Assembly: GCA_025517485.1 (NCBI GenBank) | Contig: JAOPKB010000009.1 | Coordinates: 62,001-126,000, forward strand | DNA: 64,000 nt | Direction of reading: 5' to 3' | From: Natronoglomus mannanivorans | GTDB taxonomy: Archaea > Halobacteriota > Halobacteria > Halobacteriales > Natrialbaceae | Part shown: positions 15,546 through 25,009 of the stretch, piece after piece | Numbering within the stretch: position 1 is the stretch's first letter | How the letters are laid out: each line of letters begins with the position of its first letter | The notes under the pieces: model-generated | What the model was told of the DNA's origin: nothing | Seen by the model: the letters and a program-made list of their open reading frames with translations, nothing else | Databases searched by the model: none | Made by a program: the position numbers and the translations under genes

Positions 15546-17972
15546 TCACGTCTCGCGATCGTTCGAGGCGGGAAGCGTGAACGAGAACGTCGCTCCTTCG
15601 CCGAGTTCTGACTCGAGCCAGATGTCGCCGCCGTGGCGGTCGACGATTCGCTCGCACAGTGCGAGGCCGATACCGGTTCCGTCGTACTCGTCTTGGCTGT
15701 GGAGACTCTGGAACACCTCGAACACCCGGTCGGCCTGCTCCGGATCGATGCCGATCCCCTCGTCGGTAACTGAGAGCACCCACTCGTCGCCGTCGTTGGC
15801 CTGCTCGGCAGAGATGTGCACTCTCGGCGGCTCCTCGCCGCTGTACTCGATTGCGTTGTCCAGCAGATTCTGGAAGAGTTGGCGAAGTTGCCCTGGATCA
15901 CCCACGGTGTGGGGGAGTTCTTCGGCACTGATTTGGGCATCGTGCTCCGCGATTTTCACCTGCAGATCCTGATGGACGTCCTCGAAGACGTCGTCGAGGT
16001 CGACCGCCTCGAGGGACTCTCCACGAGTGTCGACGCGAGAGTACTCGAGGAGGCCGTCGATCATCGCCCGCATGCGGTCGGCGCCGTCGACCGCGAACTC
16101 GAGAAACTCCTGGCCATCCTCGTCGAGGGCATCAGCGTACCGGTCTTCGACGAGCCGAAGGTAAGACGAGACCATCCGCAGAGGTTCTTGCAGGTCGTGA
16201 GAGGCGGCGTAGGCGAACTGTTCTAAGCGCTCGTTGGACTCCTCGAGTTTGTCGACCAGGTCCTCTAACCGTCGCTCGCGCTCCGTGCGTTCGGTGATGT
16301 CTTGGGCGGCTCCACGGAATGAGACGACCTCCCCGTCGACGGTCTCCGGAACGCCTTGCAGTCGAATCCAGCGGACGTCGCCACGGTCCGTCCGGATCCG
16401 TGCCTCCATATCAAAGGACTCACCGGAGCCGAGCGCGTTCTCGATGGCCTCTTCGACACTCGGCTGATCGGCCTCGTGGTACATGTCGAGGGCCTCCTCC
16501 AGCGGTGGCTCCTGGTCGGTGTCTATCTCCAGCAGCTCGAAAACGTGGTCGGTCCAGAACACGTCCTGTGTCTCCACGTCGACTGCCCAGCCGCCGACGT
16601 CTGCGATGCGTTCGGTCTTCTCGAGCAAGTCCAACGCTCGCTCGAGTTCTCGTTCGCGATCTTTCTGCTCAGTGATGTCGCTCGCCATACCGATCCACTC
16701 GACGATGTCTCCATCCTCGTTTAGCATCGCCACCGCACGCGAGAACGTCCAGCCCACGCTGCCATCGGCCTGCTCTACCCGGTGTTCCATCTCGAAGGTG
16801 CTCTCAGTACGGATCGCTTCGTCGATGGCCTCGACGACGCGTGCTTGGTCGTCCGGATGCACGTATTTGTCGAGCCAATCGCTGGTCGGGTCGTTCGTAT
16901 CGGCCATGAAGCCCTGGCCTTCGAGGTGATGCATCTCGCTCCAATCCGGACTCATGCGATACACACCATCCGAACTGGCGTTGACCAACGTTCGGAATCG
17001 CTCCTCGCTCTTTTGTAGCGCCTCTTCGGTCTTCTTGCGTTCAGTGATGTCGCGTGTCGTCCCGGCGATCGCCTCGACTTCACCCTCGTCGTCGAGTACC
17101 GGTGCGAAGATGTAGTCGTAGATTCGGCGGCCGAGTTTCGCGTGGTCGAAGGCGACCTCACCGCGGATCGGCTCTTTCGTCTCCACGACCTCGTCGATCT
17201 CGCGTTCGTGCATCTCCGCGTGCCACGGCTCGTAGCCGACTTCCAGCAGGGTCTTCCCCATGGACTCGTCATACGTTTGCCCCCACATTTCCAGCAGTGC
17301 ATCGTTGGCGAAGACGAAGCGGTAGTCGAGGTCGAACGCGTAGACGAGATCGGGCGTACTGGAGATAATGGTCTCGTAGAGGCGCCGCTCTTGGGCAGTC
17401 CCAGCGGTCACTCTCGCCAGTTCTGTCTGCCCGTCCCCTTGCACAGTGTCGTCGTTCGCAGCCGACTCCGCATCCTCGCAGGCGTATGCGATCGTTCTCC
17501 CTAACTCCGCGAGCGATTCTCGCTCGGCCGGCCCGAACCCGTGTGGCCGGTCGGTAGCCAGCTGCAAGACACCGTACAGCCTCTCTTCGGAAACGAGGGG
17601 AACGAACGCGCAACTCCGATAGCCGTGCTCGAGGGCCTGCTCGCGCCACTCCTCTCGAGGGGGATCGGCGACGAGATTCTGCCCGACCGTAACCTCCACT
17701 CTCTGCACTGTCTCGGTCGCCAGTTCCTGTCGGAATGACGCCTCAGTGGTGCTCTCACCGAGCGGGTTCTTCGAAAACCCGGCGGAGGCTGCCGGAATTA
17801 CCGCCTCCGTCTCTGAATTGTAACATCCGATCCACGCGACGGAGTACGCCGACGATGCTGTAAACTGCTCACAGACGCGTTGTCGCATCTCCTGTTCGGT
17901 GATGGTTGGAATCAACGTTCGAGTGACTTCTCCGATCACCTCGGTTACCGATCGTTGCCCATCATGACTCAT
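15546..17972 (-). CDS. GAF / triple-PAS sensor histidine kinase
   Basis: 808 residues with no membrane helix, so a soluble sensor. Domain order: GAF (about 35-165), PAS (200-315), PAS (325-450), PAS (460-575), HisKA with the phospho-acceptor His in YAASHDLQEPLRMVSSYL (about 610), and an HATPase_c domain with the N-box QNLLDNAIEYS, DEGIGI and GTGIGLAL G-boxes. The protein should sense a ligand or redox state through GAF/PAS and autophosphorylate; no response regulator lies next to it, as is common for haloarchaeal kinases. Its last 220 residues closely match those of the kinase at 19973-22420. Confidence 0.9.
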   Translation of the reverse strand: MSHDGQRSVTEVIGEVTRTLIPTITEQEMRQRVCEQFTASSAYSVAWIGCYNSETEAVIPAASAGFSKNPLGESTTEASFRQELATETVQRVEVTVGQNLVADPPREEWREQALEHGYRSCAFVPLVSEERLYGVLQLATDRPHGFGPAERESLAELGRTIAYACEDAESAANDDTVQGDGQTELARVTAGTAQERRLYETIISSTPDLVYAFDLDYRFVFANDALLEMWGQTYDESMGKTLLEVGYEPWHAEMHEREIDEVVETKEPIRGEVAFDHAKLGRRIYDYIFAPVLDDEGEVEAIAGTTRDITERKKTEEALQKSEERFRTLVNASSDGVYRMSPDWSEMHHLEGQGFMADTNDPTSDWLDKYVHPDDQARVVEAIDEAIRTESTFEMEHRVEQADGSVGWTFSRAVAMLNEDGDIVEWIGMASDITEQKDRERELERALDLLEKTERIADVGGWAVDVETQDVFWTDHVFELLEIDTDQEPPLEEALDMYHEADQPSVEEAIENALGSGESFDMEARIRTDRGDVRWIRLQGVPETVDGEVVSFRGAAQDITERTERERRLEDLVDKLEESNERLEQFAYAASHDLQEPLRMVSSYLRLVEDRYADALDEDGQEFLEFAVDGADRMRAMIDGLLEYSRVDTRGESLEAVDLDDVFEDVHQDLQVKIAEHDAQISAEELPHTVGDPGQLRQLFQNLLDNAIEYSGEEPPRVHISAEQANDGDEWVLSVTDEGIGIDPEQADRVFEVFQSLHSQDEYDGTGIGLALCERIVDRHGGDIWLESELGEGATFSFTLPASNDRET

Positions 17973-18207
17973 CTCGTCACTCTATATCGCGGACTCGGTT
18001 TACCCTTATTGGTTGCTGAAGGCCAGCGGCCATCAGATGTCACACGTCGTGTCGACAGTTCTCGGCGTCTCCTAGCACCGTTCCGAGATTCCCTGTGCTG
18101 TGTACGTCCGTCGTATCCAGCACGAACGGCGAGAATAGCGACGGCAGAGTCACCAGGCGGATCGTGTCAGCTTCTAAAGCTCTCAGGTTGTACGCAGCGT
18201 GACTCTG

Positions 18208-18861
18208 TTACCCCGGTCCGAAGGCCGCGATATCGGCCCCGACCGTCGCCAGTGCGTCGGCGGGGTTCGGATCGCTGTCGGCCAAGTGCGTGTACTGGTG
18301 GTTGGGGATGCTCGAGAGTGCTGCCGTGATGGCCTCGCTGTACGTCTCGACGCCCGGTTCCGTCGGATCTTCGCCACCCCAGACGTCTCGGATGACCGTC
18401 ATCGAATCGATGCGTACTTCGAGTCTGTGTGGCTCGTAGCGAGCCAGCAGTTCGGAGAGCCCGAGCTGGAGGGCGACGTACTCGGCGGTGTTGTTCCCCG
18501 TTCGGGAGCCGACGGGGCGGCCGAGACGTGCGAGGTGGTCTCCCGCAGCGTCCACGATGACCGCGCCCGCACCTGCGGGACCGGGGTTGCCACGCGAACT
18601 GCCGTCGACGTAGAGGACGAACGCGTCGCTCGTCGGCTCGGGAACGGATGGCCGGGAGAGTCCCGACTCCAGCAGGTGTTCGAACGCACGGCGTAACTCG
18701 GCTGGCGTGGTCTCGGGGTCGAACAGACCGCCGTAGCCGGGAACCGTGTCGTCGATTGCGTCGATGGCGACCGCCACCTCGTAACCGACACCCGCGAGTA
18801 CCTCGTCAGCGAGCGTGGCGAGCGGCGAGCGGTGTTCGGCCGGGAGGGGGTCGTCAGTCAC
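18208..18861 (-). CDS. rnhA: Ribonuclease HI
   Basis: 217 residues. The C-terminal RNase H fold has LYVDGSSRGNPGPAGAGAVI (first catalytic Asp), NNTAEYVALQLGL (catalytic Glu), VRIDSMTVI (Asp) and NPADALAT (last Asp), the full D-E-D-D set. It cleaves RNA in RNA/DNA hybrids. Unlike bacterial enzymes it has about 75 extra N-terminal residues, typical of haloarchaeal RNase HI proteins. It stands alone between the two sensor kinases. Confidence 0.93.
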   Translation of the reverse strand: MTDDPLPAEHRSPLATLADEVLAGVGYEVAVAIDAIDDTVPGYGGLFDPETTPAELRRAFEHLLESGLSRPSVPEPTSDAFVLYVDGSSRGNPGPAGAGAVIVDAAGDHLARLGRPVGSRTGNNTAEYVALQLGLSELLARYEPHRLEVRIDSMTVIRDVWGGEDPTEPGVETYSEAITAALSSIPNHQYTHLADSDPNPADALATVGADIAAFGPG

Positions 18862-19119
18862 GCCACTCGCCCCGTCGGCCTCGGCTCCAGGCCCTCACAC
18901 GCTCGCTCCTAGACGATTTCGTCGGCTGCATACCGGCTCTCGGTGCTCGAGCGGAATAATTCCTTCAGGTGCCAGTGGCGGGCGCTGTCGATGTAGTCGG
19001 CTTCTCGAGGTCCTCTGTGGTTGCAAACGGCGGACTGCAGAGGAACAATGAGTTCATCGAGAAGTCGGTCTGGTTTCACAGGTGAACAGATACTAATTTG
19101 TCCGGGAGAACACGTTCCC

Positions 19120-19320
19120 ATGAATCGGTCCGAACGGTTTAGTATCAGTTCAGGAGTGATTGGACTCTCAGCACTCCTCGTTGGTGGGACGACGCTTGTT
19201 GAGCGCCAAGATGGTCCAATGGTGGTGTTTGGACTGGCCGGTATTGTCGTCGGTATTGCGTTACTCGTCGTTGGAATCGGAATATACCGAGACTGGGAAG
19301 GGTTCTCGATGGTTCAGTAG
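19120..19320 (+). CDS. Small two-helix membrane protein
   Basis: 66 residues from ATG 19120 (MNRSERFSISSGVIGLSALL). Two transmembrane helices, GVIGLSALLVGGTTLV and MVVFGLAGIVVGIALLVVGIGIY, are joined by a short charged loop. The frame continues upstream to 19021 but that part is not hydrophobic and reads across a probable promoter. No family recognised; likely a haloarchaeal small membrane protein of unknown role. Confidence 0.6.
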   Translation: MNRSERFSISSGVIGLSALLVGGTTLVERQDGPMVVFGLAGIVVGIALLVVGIGIYRDWEGFSMVQ

Positions 19321-19435
19321 GTGCTGTAGTGAAGACACGAATGTGCGATAACCGCTCTCAACGAGTGCTTTGGCTCAGTATCTAGTAAGCAGGAATCGGG
19401 AATGAGAGTGACTTTCTCGAGACGTCGAACTGCTG

Positions 19436-19717
19436 TCACGGAGATGAGCGGTAACCCACTGCCCAACGACGAATGGAATAGGCAGTTGCTGCGGTTAGCG
19501 ATATGACGAGACCAAGTAACCATCCAAAGGCAGCGTACCCAGCATACACCGTATCGTACGGTTCGATAACGTCTTGGGGTGGTTCCGTGGCCCAGGGGTC
19601 AAAGTGGGTGACGACGACGGCGAAGAGTATTACAACTGTGGGGCTTCCTCCTCGAAGTCCGGTGACGGACGTTGTGGAGGACTTCGAACCTGTCGACGGC
19701 TTGCGACCACGACCCAT
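19436..19717 (-). CDS. Possible small membrane protein
   Basis: From ATG 19717 the frame encodes 93 residues with two hydrophobic helices (TVVILFAVVVTHFDPW and YAAFGWLLGLVISLTAATAYSI) split by an acidic loop containing EPYDTVYAGY. The frame is open further upstream to 19945, but that section is basic and not protein-like. Start uncertain. It would face the HK gene's end. Real membrane-protein character, but no family recognised. Confidence 0.45.
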   Translation of the reverse strand: MGRGRKPSTGSKSSTTSVTGLRGGSPTVVILFAVVVTHFDPWATEPPQDVIEPYDTVYAGYAAFGWLLGLVISLTAATAYSIRRWAVGYRSSP

Positions 19718-19972
19718 CCCTGCGAGCCTCTGTACTGGCAGGGCACCGTCGACTGTACGAACTGTGACGCATCGAGCTCGTCTCTCGTTGTGTGCTCGGT
19801 TCGCTCGGGTGAGTGGTAGTCGGTCCGTGGAGTCAGTCTCGCTCTGGGCCGCTCCGTACGGTGCGCAGATCGGGCAGGAAGCTGTTTCCTGACTGGACGA
19901 GCGCACCCAGTCAGTGAACTGCCTCGAGGCTCGACCCCGAGGCACTCGCCTCGAATCGCCTGTCGAAGGGAT

Positions 19973-22420
19973 TTAGATCTCGTCACCGGTTGCAGCAGGG
20001 AGCGTAAACGAGAACGTCGCTCCGTCGCCGGGTTCTGACTCGAGCCAGATGTCGCCGCCGTGGCGCTCGACGATGCGCTGACAGAGTGCAAGGCCGATTC
20101 CCGTTCCCGATCCCGAGTGGTCGTCCTGGGCGTGCAGGCTCTGGAATAGTTCGAAGACACGCTCTCTATCGTCCGGGTCGATGCCGATTCCCTCGTCGGT
20201 GACTGAGATGCGTACCTCGGAACCGTTCCGTACAGCCGAAATAGTTACCTGTGGCGGGTCCTCGTCGCTGTACTCGACCGCGTTGGCGAGCAGGTTCTGG
20301 AATACCTGGCGTAACTGCCCCGGATCGCCTTCGACACGAGGCAGCGATTCGGCCGTGATTGTGGCATCGCTCTCTTCGATTTTCATCTCGAGGTCCTGGC
20401 GAACATCCGCGAGAACGGCGTCCAGTTCGACCGGCTCGAAGGGATCGCCGCGCCGTTCGACCCGTGAATACTCGAGCAGGCCCTCGATCATGTCGTACAT
20501 CCGGTCGGCACCGTCGACGGCGAAGTCGATGAACTCCTGGCCGTCCTCGTCGAGCTCGTCCGCGTAGCGGCGCTCGATCAACTGGAGATAGCTCGTAACC
20601 ATTCGCAGGGGCTCTTGGAGGTCGTGTGAGGCAGCGTAGGCGAACTGCTCGAGACGTTCGTTGGACTCCTCGAGTCGCCGCTCGAACTGCTTGCGCTCGG
20701 TGATATCGGCGAGAGCGCCAGGGAACGACACTGGCGTCCCGTCGTCGCCGTACTCGACGTGACCGCGTGCAACGACCCAGCGAAGGTCGTCGTCAGCGTT
20801 CCAGACGCGATACTCTTCTTCGTAGTCCTCACCCGATTCGATGGCGTCCTCGATCTTTCGTTCGACCCGCTCGCGGTCGTCGTCGTGGATGGCCGAGACG
20901 AACTGATCGAGCGAGACGCCCTCGGTGGCCGCGTCGGGATCGATTCCGTACTTCTTGGCGAAAGAAGCACTGGTCACCATCCGATCGTCGGGAATGTGCC
21001 ACTCCCAGGTCCCGACAGCGCCGGCTTCGGCTGCCGCCTCCAGTCGCTCTTTTGTATCCTCGAGATACCGCTCGCGTTCGACCCGTTCGGTTACGTCGTT
21101 CGCCGCTCCTAACCACCGGGTGATTTCGCCGTCTTCGTCTACGAGTGGTGTGGCACGCGAGACGATCCAGGCGACCGTACCGTCTTCACGAACGACTCGG
21201 TGTTCCAGCTCGAAGCTGCTTTTCGTGCGAATGGCTTCGTCGATAGCGTCCTGAACCCGCGGCTGGTCTTCGGGAGGGATGTACTGTTCAACCCACGACG
21301 AGTGTTGCTCGTCGGTGTCCGAAAGGAAATCTGCCCCCTCCAAATTTCGCATCTCACTCCAATCCGCGTTCGTACTGAACACCGCGTCCGACGTGGTGGT
21401 GACCAACACGCGAAAGCGTTCTTCGCTCTCGCGCAGCTGTTCGTACGCCTCTCGTTTTGCCTGTTGGAGAAACTCCTGTCCGCGCAACACGACGTCCGAT
21501 GCGAGCTGTGAACCTTCAGGCTCGAGCTGTGACTCCGCCGTGTCTGACTCCTGAAACGTCCCCTGCTCACCGTCCGCCTGGAGTTCCTGTACGATCGGCG
21601 TGATGTCCTCGACGCTGTGGACGATGTAGTCGAGCTCGCCAGTCGTGTCGAACACCGGCGAGTTGATCGGACTCCACCAGCGCGCCTCGAACTCGTCGCC
21701 GTCGGACTCGCGATCGGGGATCGGATAGTGCGTCACCGACATGGTGTCCGCTTCCCCGGTCTCCGCGACTCTCTCGAGCGATTCGCGCAGGTTTCCGACA
21801 CCCTCGGCCGGGTCGTCGGGATTGTTCGGAAAGATTTCGAACAGCGTCTTTCCCATGATCTCTGTGCGCTCGGTCATCGTCGCGTCCAGATACGCATCGC
21901 TTACGGCCACGATTTCGTAGTCCTCGGGCTGTACGATGAGATAGTTGCCGGGCACGTTCTCGAACAGTCGACGAAAGGTCCCTTCGGTGGCTTCAGTTTC
22001 CGCCCGTTTGCGTTCGCCAGTTTCGCGAACGATTCCGAGTGTTCCTTGCACGGTCTCGTCCGCCTCGAGCACGTTCATCCGTACTTCACAGTGAATCCGC
22101 TCCTCCTCGGCGGTCTCCACGGTGAGATCGAGTACCTCGCTTCGGTCGCCAGCGTTCGCTCGAAGCCGACCGATCTCCTGTTCGATCGCCTCACTGTCGT
22201 CGCCGAAGAGCACGGACACGTGCTCGCCGAGCAGTTCTTCACGTGTGTACCCGGTGCTCTCGACGAGAGCGTCGTTGAGCGAGACGAGGCGGTCGTCGGT
22301 GTCGAGTCGATAGATCCCGTCGTCGATCGTCTCGACGAGGGTGCGATAGTACTGAAGGGCCTCGGTGGTATCTGCATCTCCCCAGAACGCCGTTTCGGAA
22401 GCCTCGGCCCGTTCACTCAT
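19973..22420 (-). CDS. Multi-PAS sensor histidine kinase (paralog of 15546-17972)
   Basis: 815 residues from ATG 22420 (MSERAEASETAFWGDADTTE). Four PAS-like units (about 20-145, 145-275, 330-455, 460-575) precede HisKA with SHDLQEPLRMVTSYLQLIE and a HATPase_c domain with QNLLANAVEYS, DEGIGI and GTGIGLAL. No membrane segment. The third PAS (DWSEMRNLEGADFLSDTDEQ) has a clear twin in the other kinase (DWSEMHHLEGQGFM), and the catalytic halves are almost the same, so the two arose by duplication and differ mainly in their sensor fronts (extra PAS here, GAF there). The frame is open to 22582 but the 22420 ATG fits better. Confidence 0.88.
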   Translation of the reverse strand: MSERAEASETAFWGDADTTEALQYYRTLVETIDDGIYRLDTDDRLVSLNDALVESTGYTREELLGEHVSVLFGDDSEAIEQEIGRLRANAGDRSEVLDLTVETAEEERIHCEVRMNVLEADETVQGTLGIVRETGERKRAETEATEGTFRRLFENVPGNYLIVQPEDYEIVAVSDAYLDATMTERTEIMGKTLFEIFPNNPDDPAEGVGNLRESLERVAETGEADTMSVTHYPIPDRESDGDEFEARWWSPINSPVFDTTGELDYIVHSVEDITPIVQELQADGEQGTFQESDTAESQLEPEGSQLASDVVLRGQEFLQQAKREAYEQLRESEERFRVLVTTTSDAVFSTNADWSEMRNLEGADFLSDTDEQHSSWVEQYIPPEDQPRVQDAIDEAIRTKSSFELEHRVVREDGTVAWIVSRATPLVDEDGEITRWLGAANDVTERVERERYLEDTKERLEAAAEAGAVGTWEWHIPDDRMVTSASFAKKYGIDPDAATEGVSLDQFVSAIHDDDRERVERKIEDAIESGEDYEEEYRVWNADDDLRWVVARGHVEYGDDGTPVSFPGALADITERKQFERRLEESNERLEQFAYAASHDLQEPLRMVTSYLQLIERRYADELDEDGQEFIDFAVDGADRMYDMIEGLLEYSRVERRGDPFEPVELDAVLADVRQDLEMKIEESDATITAESLPRVEGDPGQLRQVFQNLLANAVEYSDEDPPQVTISAVRNGSEVRISVTDEGIGIDPDDRERVFELFQSLHAQDDHSGSGTGIGLALCQRIVERHGGDIWLESEPGDGATFSFTLPAATGDEI

Positions 22421-22619
22421 AGACACGTTGAGGCCTTCTGCTCGGATAAGTTCCTTGTTTAGACAGCTTCCTGTCCTATTCGAAAATGTTCGAGTTTCGA
22501 CTTTATCCCCAAATTGGGACGGATGACGTGCGTTCACAACGATCGGTGTCCCTCTTACGTGACCCGTGCTAGTCCAATACATTTATCGCAAACGCCATTG
22601 GCTGTGATATTGTCTACAA

Positions 22620-22853
22620 ATGATATCAGGCCTCGTCGGACAGGTGAGAGACCGAATCAAGGGAGTGGAATCACCGGACGACTCGCAGCAAACGGAAGCA
22701 GACGAAACGGAATCTACTGATCTATACACTTGTCAAAACTGTAGAACGACCTATATTAAAGACGATATGGACTCCTGTTCGAAATGCGGCAAGCCCGTTC
22801 ATCGAACACCGTCGTTCTCCGAGTTAGGAATCGGCGTCCGGGGCCGGGATTGA
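22620..22853 (+). CDS. Small zinc-ribbon protein
   Basis: 77 residues, MISGLVGQVRDRIKGVESPD at the start, then YTCQNCRTTYIKDDMDSCSKCGKPVHRTP, a classic two-knuckle zinc ribbon (CxxC-x14-CxxC). It belongs to the large set of small haloarchaeal zinc-finger proteins, which may act in protein or nucleic-acid contacts. A TATA-like element (TACATTTATC, about 22578-22587) precedes it. It is transcribed divergently from the sensor kinase. Confidence 0.75.
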   Translation: MISGLVGQVRDRIKGVESPDDSQQTEADETESTDLYTCQNCRTTYIKDDMDSCSKCGKPVHRTPSFSELGIGVRGRD

Positions 22854-23082
22854 GTCTACACTCGTTGCGGAATACGTAGCGTCATTCGAGATCGACGGAC
22901 TGCGGTTCGACGTCGCTGATATTTTCTCGCGTCTGGGTCGGCTCGATCGGGGGGCGAGACGCCGGTAGCAGACACCGTGTCACCGGCCCGGATCGCCGAC
23001 GTTCGCTGGGGATTCCGACACCCGACCGAATGCTTTCGGGACAGGGACCATCCCGTCGCCGTCGCTATCGTCTCGTACAGAC

Positions 23083-24141
23083 ATGACGACCGATATCGAT
23101 TTACGGGAGACGGCCGCCGACGACCACCGAGCGGTGCTGTTCGACGCACTCGCCGACACAGACGCCGGAGAGACGCTCGAGGTGGTCGCCGACGACGACG
23201 TCGACCCGCACCTGGTCCGCTACCAGCTCGACCGCGAGCGGACCCTCGAGTGGGCCTACGCCCACCCAGATGCCGAGCCCCGAGAACTGCAGGTACGGGT
23301 TTCGGGACCGCTCGAGGGCGGCGAGTTCGGATCGATCGACGTCCGGGATCTCAAGCCCCAGCGACGCCACGAGGTGCTGCTCGAGATCTTCGACGAGTTG
23401 GCTGGCGAGGAGGGGTTCGTCCTCGTGAACGATCACGATCCGAAGCCGCTGTACCACGAACTGCGTTCGATGCACGGCGACGTCGTCGGTTGGTCCTACG
23501 AGCGCCAGGACGCCGGCGAGTGGCGCGTCGAGATCGAGAAGACCGCCGACTCCGAAGGTCGAGCCGACGACGTCGTCAGCAGATACGACGTCCGCGAGAT
23601 TCCGAAAGCCGAGCGACATCCGACGATCCACCACCGCTACGGGATGATTCCCGCCGGCGAGACGATGGAGCTCGTCGCACCCCACGAACCCAGGCCGCTG
23701 CTCGGGGAGTTCCGGGAGCGCTACGGTGACGCGTTCACCTGGGATATCGTCGAACAGGAACCGGGACGGTGTCGCGTTCAGATCACGAAGACCGAGGATG
23801 CCGCGCAGGAACCGGGAGCCGAGGAGGGAGACGACGATTCGATCACCGTCGAGGGAGACTCACTCGAGATCGTCGAGGAGATGGACGTCCGGGACCTGCC
23901 GCCGGCACAGCGCCACGCGCGAATCTTCGCGGCCTACGACGAGCTGTCTGGAGGCGACGGGTTCGTGCTGGTGAACGACCACGACCCCAAACCGCTGTAC
24001 CACCAGTTCGACGCCGAAGCTGGCGCGGCGTTTCGCTGGGCGTACCTCCAGCGTGACCCCGGCGAGTTCAAGGTGTTGATCGGGAAGGCTGACGGCGTCG
24101 AGAGCGAGCCGGTGCACGACGAACCCGAGGCGCCGTTCTGA
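23083..24141 (+). CDS. Protein with four tandem DUF2249 domains
   Basis: 352 residues made of four copies of an about 70-residue unit: 5-75, 84-152, 168-237 and 260-335. Each has a D-x-R(E/D)-x(2)-P/A-x(3)-R-H start (SIDVRDLKPQRRHEVLLEIF, RYDVREIPKAERHPTIHHRY, EMDVRDLPPAQRHARIFAAY), then FVLVNDHDPKPLYHE/QF and a W-rich strand. This is DUF2249, a small TusA-like/hemerythrin-linked fold often found near nitrate, nitrite or NO metabolism; HDPKPL is its hallmark. Single or double copies are usual, so four is notable. Role unknown; possible metal or heme-related chaperone. Confidence 0.85.
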   Translation: MTTDIDLRETAADDHRAVLFDALADTDAGETLEVVADDDVDPHLVRYQLDRERTLEWAYAHPDAEPRELQVRVSGPLEGGEFGSIDVRDLKPQRRHEVLLEIFDELAGEEGFVLVNDHDPKPLYHELRSMHGDVVGWSYERQDAGEWRVEIEKTADSEGRADDVVSRYDVREIPKAERHPTIHHRYGMIPAGETMELVAPHEPRPLLGEFRERYGDAFTWDIVEQEPGRCRVQITKTEDAAQEPGAEEGDDDSITVEGDSLEIVEEMDVRDLPPAQRHARIFAAYDELSGGDGFVLVNDHDPKPLYHQFDAEAGAAFRWAYLQRDPGEFKVLIGKADGVESEPVHDEPEAPF

Positions 24142-24238
24142 GTGTGATCGCGATCCCTCGACAGGAACGACGGACTCGAGATCGCCTCTCGGTTTCGTTC
24201 GTGGAAACGCTTAACGGACCCGCCGAAAATCACCTATC

Positions 24239-25009
24239 ATGGCGCGACTCGAGCGGTTGCGGGTATATCCGGTCAAGGGCCTCGACGGTATCGACCTCGA
24301 GGAGGTATCGGTGCTCGAAGGCGGGACGCTCGAGTACGATCGGGAGTTCGCCCTCTTCGACTCGGACGGCGACGTTCTCAACGGGAAACGAACGGACAGG
24401 GTTCACGACCTCCGCACCAGCTTCGATCCCGCGTCGGACGAACTGGCGATCGAAACGCCGGAGAACCGAAGCCGTCGGTTCGACCTCGCGAACGAGCGGG
24501 AGGCGTGTGCGCGCTGGCTCAGTGACTTCTTCGACGTCGGCCTCGAACTCCGGCGGGATCGATCGACGGGGTACGTCGACAGACGGGAGATGGGACCGTC
24601 AGTCGTCAGCACCGCGACGCTCGAGACGATCGCTTCGTGGTTCGACGAGTTGACCGTCGACGGCGTGCGGCGGCGACTTCGGACGAACGTCGAAGTGTCG
24701 GGCGTCCCGGCGTTCTGGGAGGATCGATTCGTCGGCGAGCACGCGCCGACGTTCGAGGTCGGCGGCGTCACGTTCGAAGGCGTCACCCCGTGCGGGCGCT
24801 GCGTCGTCCCCCAGCGCGATCCCGACACCGGAGAACCGCTTCCCGAGTTCAGGCGACGGTTCGTCCGGAAGCGAGAGGCGACGTTCCCCGAGTGGGCCGA
24901 TTCCGCGGCGTTCGATCACTTCTACACCGTCACGATCATCGCGCGAATCCCGGCGGCCGATCGCGGACGGCGTCTCCGGATCGGCGACCCCCTCTCCGTG
25001 AACGATTGA
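24239..25009 (+). CDS. MOSC domain protein (molybdenum cofactor-linked sulfur carrier type)
   Basis: 256 residues. The N-terminal MOSC_N barrel begins LERLRVYPVKGLDGIDLEEV, and the MOSC domain ends with the conserved Cys motif VTPCGRCVVPQRDPDTGEPL. MOSC proteins bind molybdenum cofactor or accept sulfur on this Cys (YcbX, MARC and moco sulfurase C-termini), often reducing N-hydroxylated compounds. Length and motif order match the haloarchaeal YcbX-like group. A TATA-like TTAACGG lies about 28 nt before the ATG. It follows the DUF2249 gene by about 100 bp. Confidence 0.88.
   Translation: MARLERLRVYPVKGLDGIDLEEVSVLEGGTLEYDREFALFDSDGDVLNGKRTDRVHDLRTSFDPASDELAIETPENRSRRFDLANEREACARWLSDFFDVGLELRRDRSTGYVDRREMGPSVVSTATLETIASWFDELTVDGVRRRLRTNVEVSGVPAFWEDRFVGEHAPTFEVGGVTFEGVTPCGRCVVPQRDPDTGEPLPEFRRRFVRKREATFPEWADSAAFDHFYTVTIIARIPAADRGRRLRIGDPLSVND

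Noticed and set aside
18909..19121. Minus-strand frame ending HWHLKELFRSSTESRYAADE
   Set aside because: Part of it looks protein-like but there is no good start, and its upstream half is basic and overlaps the start of the 19120 gene. Could be a relic; not supportable.
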